DNA from: Craterostigma plantagineum
Taxonomy: Eukaryota > Streptophyta > Magnoliopsida > Lamiales > Linderniaceae
Length of the DNA: 64,000 nt
Direction: 5' to 3'
Assembly (NCBI GenBank): GCA_027422505.1
Contig: JAPQWV010001569.1
Coordinates: forward strand, 1-64,000
Positions within the stretch are counted from its first letter, which is position 1, and each line of letters opens with the position of its first letter. The position numbers were made by a program, and so were the translations under genes. Positions 56,661 through 64,000 of this stretch are shown piece after piece. A model generated the notes under the pieces. The model ran no database searches and was not told the origin of the DNA. It saw only the letters and a list, made by a program, of their open reading frames with translations.

Positions 56661-57018
56661 ATGAATCCTAAATCACTTATCCTCGTCATCCTCGTTCTAT
56701 CTCATGTTGTTGCATTCGAATGCTCACAGACCGGAAAGTGGCTTAAGATCGAAAACTTGAAGGATCACTCGGTGGTGGAAAGCGGGAAATTCGCGGTAGA
56801 AGAGCACAATTTGAAAGCAAAGACACATTTGAAGTTCGAACATGTCAAACAAGGAATAAGCAAACAAATCGATCATGGCATCACATATTTGCTTTGATGT
56901 TACCGTGAAAAACGGCGAATCCAAGAAAGAAAGGTATATTGCGTTGGTACACTACAACTCTAGGGATAAGAAAAGGGTACTTGGAGACATTTTGAAGCTG
57001 TATGGAGTTATGTTGTAA
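56661..57018 (+). pseudogene. Cystatin-like gene 2 (one-base frameshift)
   Basis: ATG 56661 gives a signal peptide (MNPKSLILVILVLSHVVAFE) and the cystatin helix block VESGKFAVEEHNLKAKTHLK. The frame stops at 56897 after GITYLL. The next frame continues DVTVKNGESKKERYIALVHY to a stop at 57016-57018. Removing one T from the TTT near 56890-56892 joins them as ITYLLDVTVKNG, a good cystatin strand. The inhibitory loop is KQIDHG rather than QVVAG. Either a sequence error or a recently broken gene. Confidence 0.65.
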
Positions 57019-57124
57019 TAATGTGACTTAATACTCGAATGAGATGTAAGAATAATGCAATACATAAGAAGAGTTTGAGGGTTTTCTTATATTCCATCAA
57101 GATTCTTTTGTTTTCTTCCTCACA

Positions 57125-57201
57125 CACACACACACGATGCATAGCAAAGATATTGCATACCATCATAATAACATATGGGGAAAGCCCTCCATTATCCAAG
57201 A

Positions 57202-57264
<63 letters not shown>

Positions 57265-57360
57265 AGAAGAAGAAGAAGAAGAAGAAGAAAGAAGAAGAAG
57301 AAGAAGAAGAAGAAGAAGAAGAAGAAGAGAAGAAGAAGAAGAAGAACTCTTTACGTGATT
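57125..57360. repeat. Compound microsatellite (GA)n-(GAA)n
   Basis: A CA run at 57119-57135, then at about 57201-57263 GA units with a few interruptions, then from about 57264 to 57345 GAA/AGAAG units. The highly charged ORFs found here are artefacts of the repeat. Confidence 0.9.
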
Positions 57361-57835
57361 ATTAAATCTTGATTGTTAGCAATCAATATCGACATGACAA
57401 ATCACTCTTTGTAATATATACATTCGATGTAAATCACAAAAGAAAGACACTTTGTTTTCCTCTTGCAGGAATTTCTCTAAAAGAAAAGGAAAAAAAACAG
57501 AAAAAACATGCATATCATAACCAAACCGGCGAGAGAGTCATCAACTGTATATGGGCATTAATGACACTAATTTGAAGTAATATAGCATTTACTACAGTTA
57601 GCTGTTAGCCGTTGATTAAAAATGTAGACCTTTTTGGTCCAAACGGTTATGAGAGTTTTGATTATTCAAAGTAATTATCTAAAATGGGGGTACAAATTAG
57701 AAAACTCGATATGCATGTTGTGTGATGTTTAAGTAAGTGAAAATGTTCGATTAAGCGCTTAAATGTGATTAAACTGTTGAGAGAATCGAATTTGAGTGAT
57801 CTTATGCTTAGCTGGAATATTAATGTGATCACCTG
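57361..57835. other. Spacer between cystatin 2 and first hAT MITE
   Basis: AT-rich; no feature. Confidence 0.4.
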
Positions 57836-58439
57836 CAATGTTTTAAAACGCGTGTTGCGTACTGCATCGCGTTTTGGTTCCAATAGCGCGTAGCACAAAT
57901 AGCGTAGCGTATTGCGTGAGTATTTCGAGCAAGTCGATTTTAATAAAAAAGATAACATCTATACTATTTATGGTCTCATTTTCACAATTTATAAGTATAT
58001 TTATAAAATTAAACACACATGTATTTACATTATGTAGTGGTATCTTCCCATTAACTAATTAAAAATAATTTAAATATCAAAATATATAAGATATATATGT
58101 CATTTTGATCGTCATGAAATAATAAATAAATTAGATGTGGTTATTTATCATTATACATAACTCACATAAAGTAAGACGATTCCTAATTTAATGGAAATAT
58201 ATAATAAAATTTAAAACTAAATAAAAATAAAGAGTTTTATTACTGAAGTTTTGCCTCGGCTGGCCACTTGCTTCTTTTCAATTTCGTCTCGAAAAGTCCG
58301 CACATCACATCACTATCACTATTTTGAAACAAATAAAAATTAAAAAAAGAAAAAAAAGGTAGCGCTTTATTTATTACGCCTTGTAGCGTTTTGACGAAAA
58401 AAGTCGCGAGGCGCGCGATCCGACGCTTTTAGAACACTG
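57836..58439 (+). mobile_element. hAT-type MITE, copy A (604 bp)
   Basis: Ends CAATGTTTTAAAACGCG and (complement) CAGTGTTCTAAAAGCG are terminal inverted repeats of hAT type. The left 8-bp flank is ATCACCTG (57828-57835) and the right flank is CTTATGCC (58440-58447), which do not match each other. The complement of the element at 59751-60368 is nearly identical over the whole length. No coding capacity. Confidence 0.85.
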
Positions 58440-58700
58440 CTTATGCCCCACGAGGCATAATAGTATAACGATAAATACATCAATACTATATAAAACTAGG
58501 GGTTTATTGTCGCATATACAACAATATATATATGTTATTCAAACGAACCCTTTGTCACAAGCTTTAATTCACATTATTCTTGAACACCAACTCAAAATGT
58601 AACACCTAGCGATATTGCTTAGAAAATACGATGTTCAACTTCAAGTAATATATTAGAGTAGTATATTTACGTATGATATGCCTTTTGACACAGCCGATAA

Positions 58701-59001
58701 TATCAAGTTGCTTTCCGAAAGAACTTGAGACTCCTAATTGTCAAAGTGGGGTTCTACCTTACATAAACTGCGTACTTTTTTCCATCTTTGGCGGAGATAT
58801 GACGAGGTAAAAATCTATTACGCCGTCTTTAAACTGATATTTCCACGACATCAATCGCTGGAAGACCAAATGTGTCCCAGCATCTTTATTGTGTTGGAGA
58901 ACTGCAAATTTCGCACTTAACACAGCAGGTTTATCGTTTAGATTCTTCAACGGTTTCCAATCATCGTCTGCGTTAGGAGAGCATTGCGTATTTAAGAACA
59001 A
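58701..59001 (-). pseudogene. Cystatin remnant 3
   Basis: The frame has no proper ATG: upstream codons give a stop, and a signal peptide is not seen. It encodes DDWKPLKNLNDKPAVLSAKF, then FAVLQHNKDAGTHLVFQRLM, YQFKDGVIDFYLVIS. After a frame change near 58805 it reads AKDGKKYAVYVR. The first part matches the phytocystatin N-terminus and helix (LxAKFAVxxHN) and the last matches the strand after VIS found in the two intact copies. The QVVAG loop is replaced by KYQFKDG. It lies inside the inverted segment. Likely a broken gene. Confidence 0.65.
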
Positions 59002-59398
59002 TGCATGTTAGTAAGGTGCCGGCGTGATGATCTTCCGCAAAGAAGGCTTTCCGTTCGTGTGCTTTTGGCGTAGGAGAGGGGCACTACGCCTCGGGGATTC
59101 GAAGGATTCGAAGCTAGCCATCGTTAAGAGATTTCAACAAGGTATCATCGCTGATCGTTTATCTCTTTATGTCAATACGTTCTCATGTTTGTAGCCGAGC
59201 GATCTTGGATAGGCGGGAAACCCGTAAAATTTTAAAATTCCGCCTTTCTAGGAACGTGGGTCCAGGGACCATCGGGGATTCTCAACAACATCGATATTAT
59301 TTCCTAAAATAACTCAATCTCACAGACAGTTTGCATTTCACTCAACATGATATTTTTCCATATATAGCACGCAACGAGATTCCATTCATACGAAAACG

Positions 59399-59725
59399 GG
59401 ATTCGGATTTCCTGTCCCACTCATTTGTCCCACAAGCACGGATTCTTGACAAGTCCAATCCAGGGTTCAGATTTCCCCAGTTAGGTTTTATTTTAATTTA
59501 TTATTTTCTAATTACATATTCCACCAAATTTTAAAATCTTCTTTGTTTCATTAAATTTATGTGATATAATCAAATAAACACATTTAATTTATTATTTATT
59601 TCGTTACGATCGTTTTGATATCCATATCTTATATTTTTCGATATTTATAAATATCATTTTATCTGAATATTATAAAATATGGTGCAAATTGCGGGACGAA
59701 CGAGTGGGACAGGAGATCTGGGTCC
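59399..59725. mobile_element. Mutator-type MITE (327 bp) with 9-bp duplication
   Basis: The left end GGATTCGGATTTCCTGTCCC (continuing ACTCATTTGTCCC) and the complement of the right end GGACCCAGATCTCCTGTCCC (continuing ACTCGTTCGTCCC) form long inverted repeats. ACGAAAACG flanks both sides (59390-59398 and 59726-59734). The 9-bp duplication is typical of Mutator-like elements. No transposase is encoded. Confidence 0.8.
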
Positions 59726-59750
59726 ACGAAAACGTTCATAACCAGGTGAT

Positions 59751-60368
59751 CAGTGTTTTAAAAAGTGTCGGATCGCGCGCTTCGAGGCGCGCTATCGCGA
59801 CTTTTTTCGTCAAAACGCTACAAGGCGTAATAAATAAAGCGTTACCTTTTTTTCTTTTTTAATTTTTATTTGTTTCAAAATAGTGGTAGTGATGTGATGT
59901 GCGGACTTTTCGAGACGAAATTGAAAAGAAGCAAGTGGCCAGCCGAGGCAAAACTTCAGTAATAACACTCTTTATTTTTTATTTAGTTTTAAAATTTATT
60001 ATATATTCCCATTAAATTAGGAATCGTCTTTACTTTATGTGAGTTATGTATAATGATAAATAACCACATCTAATTTATTTATTATTTCATGACGATCACA
60101 ATGACATATATATCTTATATATTTTGATATTTAAATTATTTTTAATTAGTTAATGGGAAGATACCACTACATAATGTAAATACATGTGTGTTTAATTTTA
60201 TAAATATACTTATAAATTGTGAAAATGAGACCATAAATAGTATAGATGTTATCTTTTTTATTAAAATCGACTTGCTCGAAATACTCACGCAATACGCCAA
60301 GCTATTTACGCTACGCGTTATTGGAACCAAAACGCGATGCAGTACGCAACACGCGTTTTAAAACATTG
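59751..60368 (-). mobile_element. hAT-type MITE, copy B (618 bp)
   Basis: Starts CAGTGTTTTAAAAAGTG and ends CGCGTTTTAAAACATTG. It is copy A in reverse. Flanks are CAGGTGAT on the left (59743-59750) and GGCATAAG on the right (60369-60376). These are the complements of the left and right flanks of copy A respectively. Confidence 0.85.
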
Positions 60369-60651
60369 GGCATAAGGTCTAATGTTTGTTTTCCTTTCCT
60401 TTTCTTTTTTTACTCGTTTTTCTTTAGAAAAATGGGGATCCAACCAAAATATATGTGATGATGCGAAATTAAAGCTCGTCCAAGTAAACATAACTAGCCC
60501 CACCAAAAAAATGAAGATTCACGAATATTTACCCTATAAATAAATACCTATCAATCCGCAAACTAGTTACCACGAGAGTCCCAAAACAAGAAATCAAGAA
60601 CAAAAACTACTAATCAACAAGGGAAATTTATATTTAAGAAAAAAAAACAAA
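60369..60651. promoter_or_regulatory. Promoter of cystatin 4
   Basis: TATAAATAAATA at 60535-60546, about 110 bp before the ATG at 60652. Confidence 0.55.
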
Positions 60652-61002
60652 ATGGCTCTCAGATCATCACCACTTTCTTTAATGGCCATCGTCGTCCTCT
60701 CTCTAATGGTTGCCTCTACCTACGCATTGCTCGGCGGTTGGACGCAAATCAACAACCCTAATTCCCCAAAAATTGCAGACATAGCTAAGTTTGCCGTGTC
60801 TGAATACAACACACAGAACAAGAAAGCCTTGTCCTTTCTCAACGTTCTCAAGGCAGAGGAAAAGGTTGTCTCGGGCATGAGCTATAGGATTGTAATATCT
60901 GCCGAGGATGGCCCTGCCCAGAAAAATAACTACGTCGCCGTTGTATACGTAAAGACCAACCAATCGAAGTTGCTCGTTTCTTTCGACGAGTTACTTCAGT
61001 AA
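60652..61002 (+). CDS. Phytocystatin 4 (116 aa)
   Basis: Single exon with signal peptide (SLMAIVVLSLMVASTYALLG). The mature part has the N-terminal Gly-Gly (LLGGWTQI), the plant helix IADIAKFAVSEYNTQNKKAL, an inhibitory loop EEKVVSGMSYRIVISAEDG (consensus QVVAG with Q to K and A to S) and a C-terminal strand YVAVVYVKTNQSKLLVSFDE without the usual Pro-Trp. It would inhibit papain-type cysteine proteases, perhaps weakly. Secreted. Intact, in tandem with the copy at 62031. Confidence 0.88.
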   Translation: MALRSSPLSLMAIVVLSLMVASTYALLGGWTQINNPNSPKIADIAKFAVSEYNTQNKKALSFLNVLKAEEKVVSGMSYRIVISAEDGPAQKNNYVAVVYVKTNQSKLLVSFDELLQ

Positions 61003-61542
61003 GAAATTTTTTGAGGGACGGAAGAGGCGAGGGTCAAGTAATAACATTTTATCATCGATTATTTAATTGATTGATGGAAGTGATTATCATTTTATGCATG
61101 GATTGTGGATTAATACAAAACACGAGAGACTATGGAATTAAGATATAACGAATCGTCTTCTCAAGACTTCTGTATTAACTGGGACGTGAGTTTAAGTTTT
61201 AAACTGGCAAATTTGATGCAATTAATAGCGGCGAGTGAATTGTCATTCGTCGTTCACGGTTATAGTATTTTATTTTCAATCGCCTTTAAAAAAAATTAAA
61301 ACAAATGATTCCAAATAAAATAATGTTTTAATAATTTGATTCCAATAATCATGCAGAAGAGGTACTAGTTTTCTCAAAATGTACGTTCTTATGTATTCAC
61401 TTACAAGTGTGGCATGCTTTTCATGGCTTCGTAGATGGAATATAAAGAGATACAACTCTCGTTACAACAAACAATTAGGTGCGGAACTCATTAATACAAC
61501 TTTTGTTTATAGATTAGGATGGGGAATCTACGGAAAATACGC
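61003..61542. other. Spacer between cystatins 4 and 5
   Basis: 3' UTR and AT-rich spacer; nothing recognised. Confidence 0.4.
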
Positions 61543-61875
61543 ATTTGTATAAAAACTTGGAAGTCATTGTTTTTTATATGTAGGTACGTATTATAATAAA
61601 TTTTTTACATATTGGTACCTGATCCGCTGCAAGGTACGTCGTATAAGACATTACCATATGGCAACGTATTGTGGTACATAATACAAAAAAATATACGTCA
61701 TATAACACATTAAGGTCCCATATATAAACGTATATGAGTAACATATAAAGCGTGACGTGGTACATAATGACACATATAAAAAGTACGTCGGGACTGGAAA
61801 AATAGTACACATCAAACGGGTTCTTGTATAAACAAATTCTGACAGAGGCACTAACGAATTTTTTATTCAATTGGT
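61543..61875 (-). repeat. GTAC-rich dispersed repeat, copy 3
   Basis: Reverse orientation to copies 1 and 2. GGTACCTGATCCGCTGCAAG is close to the complement of the 40430 region, and ends resemble TTTGTATAAAAACTTGG and TTTTTTATTCAATTGG. It inserts about 155 bp upstream of cystatin 5. Confidence 0.6.
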
Positions 61876-62030
61876 TGTTTTTTTTAGATTCGCCTATAGA
61901 TTATTAGGTACCAGAATCATCATCATTACACATCTTTTTCTTCCTCACCCACTCCTTTAAATACCCACACCAAACACGAGCACAAAAGAAACCATTCAAG
62001 AACAAAAGCAGAATCTCTCAATTAAAAACA

Positions 62031-62393
62031 ATGGCGGCGGCGGCGGCACTCAAAGCTGTTATTTTGCTCTCTTTTGCTGCAGTTCTTTCTTTCTCTGCTA
62101 ATAATACACACCCTAATACGCCTGGAGCCTGGGAACCCATCGTCGACCCTGGGAAATCGAAATTAGTGGCAGAAATCGCCAATTTCGCCGTCGAACAGCA
62201 CAACAAGGATGCAAAAACGAACCTTGTGCTCGTCAAAGTCGTGAGCGGTGAGTCGCAGGTTGTCGCGGGTACGAATTATAGGCTCGTGATATCTGCCAAG
62301 GATGGTCAGCAGCAATCGAAGAACTACCAAGCCGTTGTTTGGGACAAGCCATGGTTGAAATTCAGACAGCTCATCTCCTTTAAGGAGGTTTAA
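62031..62393 (+). CDS. Phytocystatin 5 (120 aa, canonical)
   Basis: Single exon with signal peptide (ALKAVILLSFAAVLSFSA). All inhibitor elements are seen: PGAWEPI at the N-terminal trunk, VAEIANFAVEQHNKDAKTNL (plant helix), SGESQVVAGTNYRLVISAKD with a perfect QVVAG loop, and VVWDKPWLKFRQLISF with the Pro-Trp of the second hairpin. It should inhibit papain and legume-type cysteine proteases in the apoplast or vacuole, in defence or in turnover of storage protein. The best preserved member of the cluster. A TATA-like TTTAAATA lies near 61957. Confidence 0.94.
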   Translation: MAAAAALKAVILLSFAAVLSFSANNTHPNTPGAWEPIVDPGKSKLVAEIANFAVEQHNKDAKTNLVLVKVVSGESQVVAGTNYRLVISAKDGQQQSKNYQAVVWDKPWLKFRQLISFKEV

Positions 62394-63265
62394 ATAATAA
62401 CCAACAACATTATTATTTAGGGTTTTGTCTGCCCTTTTGTTGTTATGGCTGGCAGTTCTTGATTAATGATTTTATGGATGAAAGTATTGTTGAATTTTAT
62501 GGATTTTCTAATGTGGGATAAACCAGTTACTCTTCTGTTTCATGTTAGAGAACAAAAGAAGGAAGTCATAAACGATAATTTTCTATAAATAGATATAAAG
62601 AAGTTCGTTTGGTTTGCGTCACGTGAGAAAGTTGCCATGAAGTTTTATTCATTTTTCTCGGACAGCATTATATATTACAGAGAAAATGAGCTTGGCTTTG
62701 TATGTACATCTTATCTTATTGTTCATTTTATATCAAGTCTCTGTTTTTTTTTCCCACTTGAATCTGCTTCATCCGCGTTGTTCTTGTTTATTAGTTCATT
62801 GGAGAAGTGCTGCAACAACTTATTTTTAGATAATGGTACAATGGAAGTAGACCGATTCGTTCAAGCATCTTTATAAGTTCAAAAACAATAATGCTTTGAT
62901 GTAAGGAGGTTTAATTAGTTGGATATTTTAATGCGATGTACTAATGAATAAATGACCTATGGATATCCAGTTATTCCGATTGCTATCATACATACATGTT
63001 CTATCATCTTCAATCAACGGCCTTCGAATGGTCCAAGAAACATAGATAAACAATAATATTACACATACGAAAAAGAACAAATATAACTATGAGCAGCCAA
63101 AACGCAAAAAAATAGTACACAGAGCTGTAAAAACAGAGTGAGCAAAAGCTGCAAACCACTCCCTGAAAGTGAAACCTCGTCCAAGAAAACTAATCAACAC
63201 AACGTTATACAATCGTAAGAAGAAGAATAATAAAAAAACCAAGCAGCTTTTCTTCTTCTTCTTCT
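62394..63265. other. Spacer between cystatin 5 and the b561 gene
   Basis: Convergent 3' UTRs and AT-rich spacer. A 79-codon ORF at 62637-62876 has no recognisable features. Confidence 0.4.
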
Positions 63266-64000
63266 TCATAGTCTGTCCTGCGCCATACTTCCTCCATATC
63301 CATTATGACTGTTGTAACCATTACTGTTCTTGGCTCCTCCTCCGTTGCTGTACGGCGTCGTATGGTGTTGGTTATTACCAGCCGCCGCCGATCTCTTCCT
63401 CTTCAAGACAATAATCCACGTGTAAACTTCCAAGAACAGGGCAACCACGGCCAAGCCGATGAGAATTCCGACGTAAGCCCTCTTCCACTTGTCGGCGGGA
63501 TTCAAGATGTCGAAACCCTTGAAGATGTTTGCTATGCTTAGGGCGATCACAGAGTATCCAATCGAATGGTGGTAAATGTTCCAAAAGATTCTGTACTTGT
63601 GATCCTTCTTCGGTCGCAGTAATAGAGCCGAAAGCTGCCATGGATATACGCACACATAATTGGTCAAAATCGAAATGGGTTTTTATTACAGAGAGATAAT
63701 ACATCAATGGAGTTTAAGTCCTTACCTGAAGGGTTCCTAGGCAGAAGATTATGATTCCGATTGCCCTATGAGAATTGTATTGGATGCCCTTTGAATCGCT
63801 GCCGAGCTTCAGGCCGGTGGCCCAGCCGGCGACGCCTACGATGTACGCCGAGGATTGACACGCCACGTGGAGGTAGAACCAAGCTGGGTCCGCCGAGGGG
63901 AAAACCTTAACGTAGCGAGCGATGATGGCGCCGATCGGTAATAAAGTCCCCCAACTCACGGCGTTAAGTACTCCGTGAATCTGTGTGCCAAGAAAAGTCA
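63266..64000 (-). CDS. Cytochrome b561 and DOMON domain protein, C-terminal part (gene continues past window)
   Basis: Exons 64000-63726 and 63634-63266 encode the cytochrome b561 domain: [56 protein letters not shown] and [19 protein letters not shown]. The four heme-ligand histidines (in IHG, YLH, SHR and HHS) are present. The last helix ([20 protein letters not shown]) and a cytoplasmic Asn/Gly/His-rich tail follow. The order matches auxin-responsive DOMON-b561 proteins (At3g25290/At4g12980 type), which move electrons from cytosolic ascorbate across the plasma membrane. The DOMON part and start lie outside the window. Confidence 0.9.

Larger units (their letters stand above)
58440..59750. 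other. Segment inverted between two hAT MITEs
   Basis: The segment begins CTTATGCC and ends CAGGTGAT. Reversed, it would begin ATCACCTG and end GGCATAAG and so give each flanking MITE a perfect 8-bp duplication. It carries a cystatin remnant on the minus strand and a Mutator-type MITE. In the original orientation the cystatin remnant would have been on the plus strand like its neighbours. Confidence 0.8.

Noticed and set aside
57039..57372. Three overlapping ORFs rich in Arg, Glu and Lys
   Set aside because: They are translations of the GA/GAA microsatellite in three frames.
61574..61870. Minus-strand ORF resembling the ORF at 40294-40485
   Set aside because: The resemblance reflects the shared GTAC-rich repeat, not a protein family. 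The peptides are of low quality and full of Tyr, Ile and Thr.
1..64000. Search for CRISPR arrays, bacterial operons or viral inserts
   Set aside because: No regularly spaced repeats, operon-like gene strings or viral replication/coat proteins were found. All recognised genes are plant nuclear genes.

Overview
The window is nuclear DNA of a flowering plant, most likely a eudicot. Genes are split by short AT-rich GT-AG introns. Plant-only families are present (COP1, plastid terminal oxidase, WRKY, phytocystatins, wax synthase-like acyltransferases, SBT2-type subtilase, DUF506, DUF1645). Spacers carry Stowaway-type MITEs, a tRNA-derived SINE and other small transposons. I could not place it to family or genus from the sequence.

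Layout. 0-9 kb: C-terminus of an unidentified gene, a small SWADQWG protein (-), a defensin-like peptide (-), a glycine-rich secreted protein (+), a PMP22/Mpv17 peroxisomal membrane protein (+) and a WRKY group IIb factor (-). 9-12 kb: SINE, pogo/Emigrant-like MITE and Harbinger-like MITE in tandem. 12-20 kb: lipid-transfer protein, PTOX and COP1, all +. 20-31.5 kb: DUF1645 protein, organellar AAA ATPase, PUX3/4-type CDC48 adaptor and subtilase, all +. 31.8-42.4 kb (-): At1g16860-like membrane protein, a 205-aa conserved plant protein, an acidic 137-aa protein and a DUF506 protein. 44.8-54.3 kb: an early-nodulin-like phytocyanin (+), TFIIF alpha (-), two tandem wax synthases (-) and RhoGDI (-). 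55.4-62.4 kb: a cluster of five cystatin genes or remnants. 63.2-64 kb: 3' part of a cytochrome b561/DOMON protein (-).

Most neighbours are not functionally linked, as is usual in plants. The exceptions are the wax synthase pair and the cystatin cluster, which look like local duplications.

Three things stand out. (1) Within the cystatin cluster two inverted hAT-type MITEs have exchanged 8-bp target-site duplications. This shows that the 1.3-kb segment between them, with a cystatin remnant and a Mutator-type MITE, was inverted. (2) Many otherwise conserved genes (WRKY, PMP22, RhoGDI, subtilase, AAA ATPase, PTOX, wax synthase 2, one or two cystatins) carry one-base frameshifts. Most sit in short homopolymers and most are one base too short, which points to sequence error rather than gene death. 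Exon coordinates for these genes should be read with that in mind. (3) A three-copy GTAC-rich repeat family and a pair of head-to-head foldback-like elements do not match a transposon class I recognise.
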